Positions 34,585 through 43,991 of a DNA stretch of 64,000 bases are shown here, piece by piece. The stretch spans positions 744,001-808,000 of the forward strand of contig QXJR01000009.1 in the NCBI GenBank assembly GCA_020975725.1, read 5' to 3'. The stretch's first letter is position 1, and each line of letters starts with the position of its first letter. Source of the stretch: Picocystis sp. L7 (Eukaryota; Chlorophyta; Picocystophyceae; Picocystales; Picocystaceae). A model generated the notes under the pieces. It did not search any database and was not told the DNA's origin. It worked only from the letters and a program-made list of their open reading frames with translations. Both the position numbers and the translations under genes were made by a program.

Positions 34585-37071
34585 ATGGCGTCTCCACCGT
34601 CGAACGAAGCGCCACGTCGCACGTCGCCTCCTCCCACCGCCGCGGATTCGCAGGCAAGCGTGTCTCCTGCGCCATGGTTGGCGATGCTGCGTCCTACCAC
34701 GTCGCAATCGCATCCACGTGAGTCGCGTTTGGTGGGACTCCTCCTGGCGGCCAAGCTGGGCGTGTTGTCCACATCTGCAGGGAGGATGCAAGTGCTGAAA
34801 GAATTGCAAGGACAAGACACATGGGAGAAACAAGTGGTGAAAGACGATGGGGAAGACCAAGCCTGGAGGAAACAAGCACAGGATAGGCATGCCTTGCGGT
34901 GGTTGAGAGCACCGTTGAAATCTACACAACCAGGTGCCATCCAAGCAGCCTGTGCAGTGCTGGCGGCTCTGCTGCAGGAAAAAGAAGCGGCCGAGTGTGC
35001 CATGAAAGCAGGATTGGGACCGCTCCTGGCAGATGCTTGCAAATGCAAGGAGGACAAAGAGGTCAACGATCCAGCGCAAGAGAAGAAGAAAACAGAGGAT
35101 GCGTGGAGAGCCTTGCGACACCTCCTCGAAGCGGTGGAACCCACACCGGAAACCAGCCAAGAAAAACCGTGGGATGAAGACAACGGGCTAAACCAAGCTG
35201 CTTCCAACAGAGATCTAGAGTGCAAGGTGTGGGAAGCAGCGCTGGGAGCCGTGGCAGACAATCCAGATGCCAGATGGGCGGTGAGAAGAATGGCACGACA
35301 ACACCTGCTCCGTGGGGACACCAGCCTGGGAACCGCCGATCCATACCTCGGACCCATGCTGGACAAGCTCTTGGATCTGAACGTCCAATCCGGCCTGAGG
35401 GATGGTGGCGCGAGAGACGTCCCAAACAGAGAGCAGGGAAAGGGTGGAGACCTGCAGGAACGAGGAGAGCAGTCAACGGAAGACAACAAAAGGATCCAGG
35501 AAAGGAACGAAGACCTCAGGGTCACATTCGACGCTGCGCTAGCCATGCCCGCTTTTCAAACGGCCATCCATGAAAGGTCAGATTCAGAAGGAGGAAGACG
35601 CTGGAATGATCAAGCCAGGAAGCACGTGGTGGCCGTCCTTCAGACACGTCAACGCGGGAGTGCAGGTACGCATGCACTGCGTCTAGCCAGTGCCTGCTTG
35701 CAGGCATTAGGACCTAGATGGATTTTGGAAGCGACAGAATCGAATGCATCCGCCTTGATGCTCTACCTCGTTGAGAATGCCAGGATCGAAGCTTACGTCG
35801 CAGCCCAGTCGGAGCTCAGGTTTAGGGCGAACGATAGCGGTGTTGTTGAAGAGGACGCAGAGCCTCGTGCAAGTTCCAGTATGAATACGTTTGGGTTAGA
35901 GGATGGCGGAGGATTGGAGGAAGTGGCGGAACTCATGTGCCTTGCCTGTTCTTTGATGGAAATCTGCATTGATGTGCTGGTGCTGGATGAGGGTACAGTC
36001 CTTGCCTCCGTGGCTTCTCGTGCTATATCCACTGCAGGGCGCTTTGCTGACGAGATGGCCGAGTACCTGGAAGAGTCCCAAGCCAACGGTTTGCCTGCCA
36101 CAAACATGCAGGTGTCAGCTGCGAGATCGCTAGCCCGGGTACTGGCTGAGGCACCTTCATCGGCTAGGGACGCACTGAGGGTGATTTTAGCACCCACCGT
36201 GATACCTGCAGGAAAGCCTGCTACTGCTAAAGAATCAAGACCAGGAAAGCCCGACCATGGACATGACAGCGATACCATGGAGACCAGCCTTGGTGCAACG
36301 GACCCTCGCGAATCCGATGGTCAAAGGTCTTTCCTCTCCTTCCTCTTTTCACTGCACGGTCTTCATGCAAAAAACACACCTGTGCTGGCGTTCTTTCTTC
36401 CTTGGATGCTCCTTTGCGCTTCCGATGCGGAATGGGATGGTGCTCAGGGGGCTGCTCTGCTGGGTGCCGGGGCTATCCATGCCATTGCGGGCACTTTGGC
36501 AGAAAGGAGTGTGGACGACGACCTACAGGATAATGCTTGCAAAGTGGCCTTGCTTTGTATCATGACGTCCGACGAACTTGCATGCTGCAGGAGAACAGTG
36601 TCTCAGCTTGTGGTCGGAGGAACAGGTGGGATGGGGGGATCAGCTCGAACCAGCGCTGAGATCCTGCAGGGAGGAACTATGGATGAAGGCGAATACGACG
36701 GGATTCTCTGGACCCGGATAGATTCCCGAGAAGACGTAAAAAAGAAACAATTGCGTCAAGCTGCCTGTGCCACCGCTTTGCCAGCGCTCCCCCTTCTAAT
36801 CGGTGGGACGACCTCGCCGTTCGTGGCTGCATTCTGTGCTGCTGTGCTTGACGAAGCCGGTGAGCAAAGGTGGGGCGTCGATGGCGTTTCAGGCTCGATC
36901 CAACAGCTGCAACGAAAGTTCCACTCTAAAGGGAAGCTTGAGAACACCGAGCGGACTCTCGCCCGGACAATCGCTGACTACCACTGGAACAGAATGCTCG
37001 AGCGGGGTGCTGTGGATGATATGCTCATGGATGAACGGACCAATCGTACTGACAATTCACGACAACAATAA
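34585..37071 (+). CDS. Helical-repeat protein, probably neurochondrin-like
   Basis: 828 codons from the ATG giving MASPPSNEAP. The whole protein is alpha-helical and ARM/HEAT-like (for example LLAAKLGVLSTSAGR, AIQAACAVLAALLQEKEAAE). The order of blocks resembles neurochondrin: an N-terminal repeat block, a block around ELMCLACSLMEICIDVLVLD followed by QVSAARSLARVLAEAPSSARDAL, then FLPWMLLCASDAEW with GAGAIHAIAGTL. Neurochondrin is a cytosolic protein of about 700 residues implicated in signalling and SMN-related traffic in animals and present in plants. The match is by eye and weak, so a generic ARM-repeat protein is a real alternative. There is no catalytic motif or membrane segment. Confidence 0.5.
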   Translation: MASPPSNEAPRRTSPPPTAADSQASVSPAPWLAMLRPTTSQSHPRESRLVGLLLAAKLGVLSTSAGRMQVLKELQGQDTWEKQVVKDDGEDQAWRKQAQDRHALRWLRAPLKSTQPGAIQAACAVLAALLQEKEAAECAMKAGLGPLLADACKCKEDKEVNDPAQEKKKTEDAWRALRHLLEAVEPTPETSQEKPWDEDNGLNQAASNRDLECKVWEAALGAVADNPDARWAVRRMARQHLLRGDTSLGTADPYLGPMLDKLLDLNVQSGLRDGGARDVPNREQGKGGDLQERGEQSTEDNKRIQERNEDLRVTFDAALAMPAFQTAIHERSDSEGGRRWNDQARKHVVAVLQTRQRGSAGTHALRLASACLQALGPRWILEATESNASALMLYLVENARIEAYVAAQSELRFRANDSGVVEEDAEPRASSSMNTFGLEDGGGLEEVAELMCLACSLMEICIDVLVLDEGTVLASVASRAISTAGRFADEMAEYLEESQANGLPATNMQVSAARSLARVLAEAPSSARDALRVILAPTVIPAGKPATAKESRPGKPDHGHDSDTMETSLGATDPRESDGQRSFLSFLFSLHGLHAKNTPVLAFFLPWMLLCASDAEWDGAQGAALLGAGAIHAIAGTLAERSVDDDLQDNACKVALLCIMTSDELACCRRTVSQLVVGGTGGMGGSARTSAEILQGGTMDEGEYDGILWTRIDSREDVKKKQLRQAACATALPALPLLIGGTTSPFVAAFCAAVLDEAGEQRWGVDGVSGSIQQLQRKFHSKGKLENTERTLARTIADYHWNRMLERGAVDDMLMDERTNRTDNSRQQ

Positions 37072-37381
37072 ATTACCTTGGTGTACTTCACGCATGAGCG
37101 TTCCTCGACCACGCCGGTGCTTTCCTTTCCATGCACACACCTTTCATCAGTTTCGGTGCTTGCGAGCTACCAGTTTCCATCCTTGCCTGCAGGTACCAGC
37201 TCGAAAGGAGAATGCCTCATGCAAGTCCAAACGTAAGCCGTCGATCGTACAGGGACCGAGCTTGCGACATTCCCATGCAATCTAGGTGAGGCAGGCTCCT
37301 CGCGGTCGGAGGTGCGAGGCACGGGCCCAAGCAAGGTCTTGGTATCACCCCTCGACTCGTCCAGACAGTTCACTCCACGCA

Positions 37382-38135
37382 TCAACGGATGTCCAATGCA
37401 GCATCCCCAGAGGTGAACGGCGCGCTGTGTCTGTCCGTTCCCACGCATCCTGCCATGATGACGGGTTCCCTGGAGTCGTCGTCGAGGGGCTGTGCACAAG
37501 TATTTCCTCCCAAGCATTGTTCGGCATTGCATCCGCTGCACTTGCTCCCGTACCATTGCAGCCTGGACAATTGTCCCCCGTCGTAGCTGAATTGCAGCAA
37601 GAGATCCGAGGCGAATCCGGTCCCACCGGTGGCTTCGGAGTCATTGCTGGCAAAGTACCTGGGTGGAGACACCACCGTGCCTTGGAAGGCCACTACGCTA
37701 GCGACCCTCGGCATGCCCTGGACGTCTTCCACCAGTCCCAATCGATCATTTCGGGTCATGTTCAGCCACGTGGTCCTCTCGGCCTGGAACGCGGCGTTAT
37801 CGGGTCCGGGTGCAAGCCGGGCGTTGTCCAGGAATGCATCATCATGGGGTTCCACGAACGGGCGTTCCACGTGGGTCGGGGCGAGCATCGTGGATCGCGC
37901 CGGTGCATCGCGTTGGGTCCGATCCTCGGTCAGCTTGCCATTCGCAGGGTCACCGGGGTCTGGCATTCGATGGTCCTGTGTGGATGGATCGGCGCACCTT
38001 CATGTTGTACACGGCCAGCTTCACGTTGGCTTGAGTGCGGTTGCTTCTCACTTGTAGATCGCACGGTTGGATGTCGTTCCAGCTTTCGATCGTTCCGCCG
38101 GGCCAGAACGCGAGTCCGAAGGAGACGTAGGTGTC
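37382..38135 (-). CDS. Partial multi-exon gene, Cys-containing protein of unknown function
   Basis: Two minus-strand pieces read like protein and join through a plausible 76-bp GT-AG intron (37976-38051; donor CAA|GTGAGA, acceptor CACACAG|G). The 5' piece (38135-38052) gives DTYVSFGLAFWPGG and SWNDIQPCD and begins after a good acceptor (CCCACAG), so at least one upstream exon is missing. The 3' piece (37975-37382) includes RTTWLNMTRNDRLGLVEDV and a Cys-rich segment (YGSKCSGCNAEQCLGGNTC). Cysteine spacing and N-glycosylation sequons suggest a secreted or lumenal protein. I recognise no family. It converges on the neurochondrin-like gene (stops ~310 bp apart). An upstream frame with a hydrophobic run near 38520 could be the signal-anchor exon, but I could not connect it. 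Confidence 0.4.
37976..38051 (-). other. Putative intron, 76 bp
   Basis: Donor CAA|GTGAGA, acceptor CCACACAG|GAC, phase 0 on both sides. Removing it joins two protein-like frames. Frame logic only. Confidence 0.4.
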
Positions 38136-38139
38136 CTGT

Positions 38140-39736
38140 GGGTGTTCTCGACCACCGCAAGCGCGTCGTCCGTCGCGTGCGTGTCGCGCGGTGGGTATCC
38201 CAGCCCGTCGCGTGCACGTGGGTTCGCATGGATGGTCAGCCTTCGCCTGATCGTCTCCTTCGTGCGTTCGGTTTCGTGTTTGTCCTTCCATTCCGCTTCC
38301 TTCCTGGCAACAACAACCACAACACGAACCGACGAACGAACCGACCAGCACGTGTGTGGTTCGGTCGTCGTGCGTTTGGATGTGGCGAGACGTGACGCAC
38401 CTGTTGGACCCTGTCTTGGACCTCGCATGGTCGCAGTGTCGCACGGACGAAGGTGGTCCATGCACATCCAAACCACAAGGCAAGCCACCACCACCTCGAG
38501 CAGCAGCAGCAGCAGCGATGCGTCCACGTCTTTCCATGCATCGCGTGCACGGTGGTCGCGGACATCCAGGAAGGGATCCAATGGGAGTGGAAGGGATCCA
38601 CACCCGTTCGATGACCCAGGAGAATAGAAGGAAGAGAAGGAAGAGAAGAAGGAATAGAAGGAAGAGAAGAAGGAAGAGAAGGAGAAGGAATAGAAGAAGG
38701 ATTAGAAGGAAGAGAAGGACCAGTGGGAAAGGAAATGGGGGGTGGATCCGACCCCAGGACGTCCCTCGGTCGTGGGGGAACCCCGCCCCACCCGTCCCGC
38801 GGCTTCGATGGTGGATCGATACCTCTACCCCCGAATATCGATATCTCTGGGTCGAAACCATCGATACCTCTCGGATCGGGGATCCCGCCCCGGTCTCGAA
38901 GGGAAATCGACCGACCCTGTAGCAGGTGGGGGAGGGCGAGGGAGGGTGGACCAGACCCTAAACCCTGAAATGGAGGGGTGGACGTGTGCCACGTAGGATG
39001 GAACATACACACGTGGATGCAGATCTTTCCGACCAAAGAAGAACCAACCCTGCGCACAGGAGCGTGCAGCTGAAAATCAACACCACGCAGAAACCGATGC
39101 AATCCAGAAGCAAACGTGCCACGGATGCCCATGGAGCATCCCGAAACACGTACATACATGAAATGTGCAGGAGGAGAAACGATCAACGATAACAAACAGG
39201 AGAAGGCACCGCAACGAAACCACCCGAGCAAAAAATAGATTGGAACGGTCCAAGGTTCAGACTCGCACACCAGGAAACGGCGGTAGAAATCCAAGCAAGG
39301 GATTTACCTGCTCCTTTCCAACCCTTCCCGTCCACACGTGGCCATCAAGTACGAATTACATCGCTCCACCACATGGCAACAATTCATGATGCAACCGTTG
39401 CTGATAGGAGTCGGAAGGCCGGCACTGCCTCGCTCGAGACGCACGCACCGTCCGAATGCTGCGGGTGGTTGGAGGAACCCCCACCTTCCCCGTGCTACAG
39501 CGTGACAGGACGGACATGTCAGGAGTACCCCAAAGTTCATGGCCGCCATGATCCACGGCCACAGAATGTGAGAATGGACCCCGTCTCCCCTTCAAGACAG
39601 TTTTGTGGAAATCAATCGACGATCCAGGTCCGTCCAGGGCTCCCGCTGGCACCATGAAGAGATGTGCCATGAACGAGCAGTCCCCATTCGCATGTCTGGC
39701 TGACTGAACCAAGTCATTTCAGCGGTTCCCATGGAG
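38140..39736. other. GC-rich spacer with purine repeat
   Basis: It may hold the 5' exon(s) of the unresolved minus-strand gene. From 38.6 kb it is a GGATCC-rich, stop-poor spacer with a purine tandem repeat. 38990-39736 lies downstream of the desaturase-family gene and shows no convincing ORF. Confidence 0.45.
38618..38722. repeat. Purine tandem repeat (GAAGGAAGAGAAG-like)
   Basis: About 105 bp of nearly pure purines built from GAAGGAAGAGAAG/GAAGGAATAGAAG units. Such tracts can form triplex (H-DNA) and are common in promoters. Confidence 0.8.
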
Positions 39737-40755
39737 TTATTCCCTCGACCGGGGCTTGAGGTACGTGCCATGGATGGAATCCATCCAGATAAAGGGAAAG
39801 GCATAGTTTACGTTGTACATGGCATGATGCATGGCATGATCCCTGGTATCGTACAGGTAGGGTATGGTAAAGTCCAGACCGCTGTTGCGCATCGCACAAA
39901 CAAAGCATGCGTCAGCCTCCTTAAGAACGGGGTGGTGGTCCTGGCAAGCGGTATTCCAGCCGACGACGTACGAAGGGCTCACCTGTGATCCAGCACTCCC
40001 AGTATTCCCATAACGCCCATGTATGCCAAGAACGATCCCAGAGGCATGGGTCCCAGCACGAAAGCTGGCGAGTACAGGATGCAGAAGTACCCGAATGCTT
40101 CCGCCGGATGGATCAGGAGATCGTCAAAGGGTCCTGGATCCTTGTGATAATGATGCAGCTTGTGAAATCTTCGGTAGAACCAAGGCAGGTGCATGAGTCT
40201 GTGCCAATAGTACTCCAAAAAAGCTTGCCAGGCAACGGCTTTGGCCAGCGGCCACCACTGCGTGGTCTCCCACGCTCCACGTATCATCCAGGTGGGCCAA
40301 GGTCGCGCGGTCTCCTCTTGTTCAGGCCCCCAAGGCACCACCAGTGCGCTCTTTCCTCTCGCGGTCGCTTCGGCAACGCATCCGGCCACGATGGCAGACA
40401 CGGTGAGATTGAGTGTGGCAATCAGAGGTTGCTTGGGATGCATGCGACGAGGTGTGTGTGTGATGCCAACCATGGCCAACCATGGCCAGACCCCTTCCCA
40501 TGTCTTTTGCTCCGACGTTCCCTTCGCTTCCGCTTCCTTCCGACGCTTGTGAAGCAGCCAATACGACAGCAACACGTATCCCACGAACTGCACCGCAAAG
40601 GCCATCGTCGATGCCGCATGCAACGCCATCGCGTCGGCGTCGATCGACGGTTGGTGGTCGAATGCCAGCTCCATTCGAAACCGTCCCCCACCTCCTTGCA
40701 TGGAATCCATCTGGGCTGGTTTGGAACCGGGACCATGGTGGGAAAGAAGATGCAA
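39737..40755 (-). CDS. Sterol desaturase / fatty acid hydroxylase family membrane protein
   Basis: Two exons: 40755-39983 and 39881-39737, giving 305 codons. The intron (101 bp) falls between the codons of DH and SGLDF, and splicing restores the expected family sequence. All three histidine boxes of this non-haem di-iron superfamily are present: HRLMH and HKLHH in exon 1, HAMHH in exon 2, followed by NVNYAFPFIWMDSIHGTY, the typical end. There is an N-terminal hydrophobic segment (AFAVQFVGYVLLSYWLL) and further ones between the His boxes, so an ER membrane enzyme is expected. The family oxidises sterols (C-5 desaturation, C-4 methyl oxidation) or hydroxylates fatty acids or carotenoids; the substrate cannot be fixed here. 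The start may instead be the ATG at 40710. Same strand as the dynamin gene, ~340 bp downstream of it. Confidence 0.88.
39882..39982 (-). other. Intron of the desaturase-family gene, 101 bp
   Basis: Donor CACAG|GTGAGC, acceptor CAACAG|C, phase 2. Without splicing the protein stops before the third histidine box. Confidence 0.85.
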
Positions 40756-41095
40756 CAGTCACTGTTCCGGTCTGCCACTGTGTTTGTGTGAATTTGTGCA
40801 AGAAAGAGAAAGAGAGGATGCCGCATCATCCATGAACGGACGATGGGGCTTGCAGGCGGCCATGTGTGGACACGAGGTAGGAGGGAGAACAGGAAGCGAC
40901 CCGAGAGGGATGCATGCAGATGGAAAGGAATTCAATAAAGTAGCGATCATAGGAGGAACGCAAAGAGGGGGTGGATCCAAAGCGTGGACCGCCTTGGAAA
41001 TGGCCAGGAGAGTCTTCGATGGCCACCACGTGACGCTTGGCAATGGCAGCGGCCCGCGCATGGGGGACGGGCGTGCAGGACGGACACCGTGCTGC

Positions 41096-42997
41096 TCATC
41101 TCCCGTACTGCAATCCCATCTGGGCCGTGGCGGCGGCGATCTCTCCTGCGGCTTGCTGCAGCAGCTCCAATCGATTGGAGCAGTCCGTGCGACGCTTCAG
41201 CACCGCCTCGTCCTCCGAGAGCAAGCGTTGGAGGCTGTCCAATCCCATACCGGCCACCTGCATGTTCCAGGACTTGAGCAGCTCCTTCTTCGAGCTAAGG
41301 ACCAGGGAATGCACCACGGCCTTGGGCACGGTGGTCTTGAGCTGATCGCACACCGCCGCCACGTAGGCGGACACGTGCGCGGTGATGCGGCGCAGGTGCA
41401 GCTCTTCCGGGGGGACACCTTCCGTGGCCGCGCTGACCGGCACGCCGTTCAGCGTGCGAATGTTGAGCGCCTCCGGGCCGGCGTTGCTCCCGGCCATCTG
41501 CGCGCTGACCACCCTGCGGAAGAATTCCGCCGTGAGGTAGGAGGATTCCATCTCCACCATGATGGTGACCATGCGCTTGGTGTCGTCCTTCTTGGCGTCC
41601 AGGGACGCGTAGGCCACCCTCTGCATCTCCGTGCGTAGGGTGGGATACCTGGCCAGCTCCTTGCACTCGTGGATGGCGTTCTCCACCAATCCGCGCAATA
41701 TCCCGTGGACCTCTTCCACGCAACGCTCGGAGGGACCCTTGAGCAGGGCCAATCCGCTCTCGATCAGACGACGGTATCCCATCTCCGGGGCGATCAGATG
41801 AGGCTGGTATCCGTCCGCCTCGTTGATGATCTGGGCGACGTTCTTCATCGAGTAGAGCTCCTTGAAGGGCAGGTTGCGGATGTTCTGGACCAGCTTGTGC
41901 TCGAAGGCCTCCAGGATGCTCTCCCCACCCCCGCGTCCTCCGTCCAGCAGGTCGGCGAACTCCCTTTCGAAGGTGCGGCAGAGCTCGAGCACCATGTGCA
42001 GCATGGCGCCGCGATCGCTGGGGATGTGCACCCCCAGATCTTCCAGCTCGCGATGCAGGTCGAGGACGCTGTCGTTGAGGTAGGATTGGATCTGGGGCAG
42101 CTGCCTGAGGATGGCCTGCTCGAGGTGGTTGACCACCTTGCTGGAGAGGTTGCTCATGCCCACGTTCTTGAGGCCGGCGTATTCGCTGTCCTTGAAGAAC
42201 TTCTCTTCCTGCATCCTGGCCTTTTTCATGTCCACCTTGCCGTTGATGTCGGCTTGGGATCGGTTCACGACCCCGACCCATCCGTGCTTGAGCACGCAGG
42301 ACCTCCCTTCCAGTATGTCCAGGGCGTTGGTCCCACGATCCATGATGTCCAGCTTGGTGAGCACCCCGATGGTGCGATCCCCGTCCGGATCCACGGACCT
42401 GGCCATGCGTATGGCGTCGGAGGTGGCGATGTCCGCGTTGGCGGGGGATACGGCCAGGATGATGACGTTCTCTCCCTTGACGAAGTCCATGACCATGTTG
42501 TCGATGTCCTGCACGATGCTCTTGGGCTGTCCTTCGATGGGTATCTTGGTGAGTCCGGGCATGTCCACCAGGGTGAGTGTGGGCACTTGCGTGGAATGCA
42601 CGGTCAGTTGGATGGGTTCCGGGGAGACGGCTTTGCTGGGTCCCAGCGACCTCCTGGTCTCGTCTTCGATCTCTTCGCGCACGGCATCGAAATCACGGAA
42701 CACTTCTCCCTTGAGGTGCAGGAATTCCGCCCGATCCGATCCTTCTTCCGTCTTGATGAGCTGGAGCACCAGTGGCCTCCGGGTGACGATTCCGGATCCA
42801 CGCGGCAAGAAATCCCTTCCCACGACGCTCTCCAGCACGCTGCTCTTTCCGCTGCTCTGTCCACCGATCACCACCACCTGTGGCAGTGCGTTCCACAGGC
42901 TGGGCAGCGATCCGTCTCCGCTGGATGCGTTGTCTCCCAGCAGGCTGCACGCGCTCTGCAGGCGGTTCACCAGCGCCACCAGCTGGTCCAATCCCAT
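41096..42997 (-). CDS. Dynamin-related GTPase without PH domain (DRP1-like)
   Basis: 633 codons from the ATG giving MGLDQLVALV. A much longer open frame continues upstream, but that part is spacer. The GTPase domain has G1 GGQSSGKS at 45-52, G3 DMPGL at 145-149 and G4 TKLD at 214-217, all intact. A stalk follows (GYQPHLIAPEMGYRRLIESG, VEMESSYLTAEFFRR), then a C-terminal GTPase effector domain (HLRRITAHVSAYVAAVCDQL, KTTVPKAVVHSLV). There is no PH domain between stalk and GED and no proline-rich tail, as in plant DRP1 (~610 residues), which acts at the plasma membrane and cell plate, or Dnm1-like proteins of organelle division. It shares a ~1-kb upstream region with the divergent gene at 43992. 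Confidence 0.93.
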   Translation of the reverse strand: MGLDQLVALVNRLQSACSLLGDNASSGDGSLPSLWNALPQVVVIGGQSSGKSSVLESVVGRDFLPRGSGIVTRRPLVLQLIKTEEGSDRAEFLHLKGEVFRDFDAVREEIEDETRRSLGPSKAVSPEPIQLTVHSTQVPTLTLVDMPGLTKIPIEGQPKSIVQDIDNMVMDFVKGENVIILAVSPANADIATSDAIRMARSVDPDGDRTIGVLTKLDIMDRGTNALDILEGRSCVLKHGWVGVVNRSQADINGKVDMKKARMQEEKFFKDSEYAGLKNVGMSNLSSKVVNHLEQAILRQLPQIQSYLNDSVLDLHRELEDLGVHIPSDRGAMLHMVLELCRTFEREFADLLDGGRGGGESILEAFEHKLVQNIRNLPFKELYSMKNVAQIINEADGYQPHLIAPEMGYRRLIESGLALLKGPSERCVEEVHGILRGLVENAIHECKELARYPTLRTEMQRVAYASLDAKKDDTKRMVTIMVEMESSYLTAEFFRRVVSAQMAGSNAGPEALNIRTLNGVPVSAATEGVPPEELHLRRITAHVSAYVAAVCDQLKTTVPKAVVHSLVLSSKKELLKSWNMQVAGMGLDSLQRLLSEDEAVLKRRTDCSNRLELLQQAAGEIAAATAQMGLQYGR

Positions 42998-43010
42998 CTC
43001 TACCTCCTCC

Positions 43011-43037
43011 TTCCTTTCCTTTCCTTTCCTTTCCTTT
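43011..43037. repeat. Pentanucleotide repeat TTTCC
   Basis: About five copies of TTTCC in the leader just upstream of the dynamin start codon. Confidence 0.9.
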
Positions 43038-43160
43038 CGAGGCGCACCACACGTCCGTCCGTTCGCTTCTCTGGCGAATGGCAGTCGGTCGGGGTCGAAG
43101 CAGTGACTGAGCACGTCCACGAACCACCACCACCACGAAAAAGGGGAACCACGAGCACAA

Positions 43161-43208
43161 GCAGGTGCAGATGCAGAAGCAGATGCAGATGCAGATGCAG
43201 AAGCAGAA
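43161..43208. repeat. GCAGAT/GCAGAA hexamer repeat
   Basis: About eight hexamers, GCAGAT alternating irregularly with GCAGAA, in the shared upstream region. Confidence 0.9.
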
Positions 43209-43991
43209 GTGAACAAGTGAAGGAATGGCACACGGACTCGATGCGAAGGGACACGAAGGGGAAGGGGTCCTTCCTCGACGGGGAGGGGAAAGGGGAAGGG
43301 GTGTTGGGGGAAGGGGGGAGAAGGGGAAGGGGGGAGGGAACGACGGGGATCGAGGAGGGGGAAGGCAGGGGGCCTCGGGGGGGATCGAACCCCGACGCCG
43401 TCCCCCCTCGGGTGGAGATCTCGATCCAAGAGGGGTGGATCTCGATGGAAAAAGAGGGGAAAGGTATCGATCGATTCCGTCGGAGGGGGACCCGCTGCAG
43501 CCCGTCCCCCCGGGTTCGATCCCACGAGGTTCCTCGACGACACACGGACCTCTTGCCCGGTTTGGTCCCCTCCTTCCTCCCTTCCCTTCGACGAACCTAG
43601 GCCGCGGGCGGTGGAGGAAAGGGGGTCCCGTTCCCGCCCCTCCAACCCCCACCCTCTCCCACGAACCTCCCCCCATCGCCATGGGCATCCGTACTCCCCG
43701 GTGCGACGTTTCGAGGACGCCTTCCGACACGTGGCGGATGGCGTCGCGTCGATGCTTCCCACCTTTTCTTCCATCCAAACGCACGGGCACTTCCCATCCA
43801 TCCGAGGCTGAACGAAGGCGTGCAGATCACCAGGCATCGCCTCTGCCACCTCCCGACGGATCCACAAGCGCACGTGCAAGCGCCGCCGGTGGACCGTCCG
43901 ACCAGGAGATCCAACGCCAATCCACCTCCATCCGAAGACGAAACCGACAAGGAACGGACGGACATCCATCCATCCGAAGCATAAAGCAACC

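Larger units (their letters stand above)
42998..43991. promoter_or_regulatory. Shared upstream region of the divergent dynamin pair
   Basis: 994 bp between two ATGs pointing away from each other, so it must hold both promoters. It contains a TTTCC repeat (43011-43037), a GCAGAT/GCAGAA repeat (43161-43208), G-rich blocks at 43280-43400 and direct-repeat-like GATCTCGAT words near 43415-43450. No TATA-like box stands out. I looked for a GTPase exon here on the plus strand and found none. Confidence 0.6.

Noticed and set aside
37966-38135. 22-bp or 64-bp alternative introns for the unresolved minus-strand gene
   Set aside because: 22 bp is too short to splice. The 64-bp alternative has a weaker donor and acceptor than the 76-bp choice.
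38618-38722. CRISPR-like or satellite array
   Set aside because: It has no spacer-repeat structure and the units are short degenerate purine words; the genome is eukaryotic.
41669-43600. 643-codon plus-strand frame antisense to dynamin
   Set aside because: It is the complement of a GC-rich coding region; the translation is H-, G- and D-rich and matches nothing.
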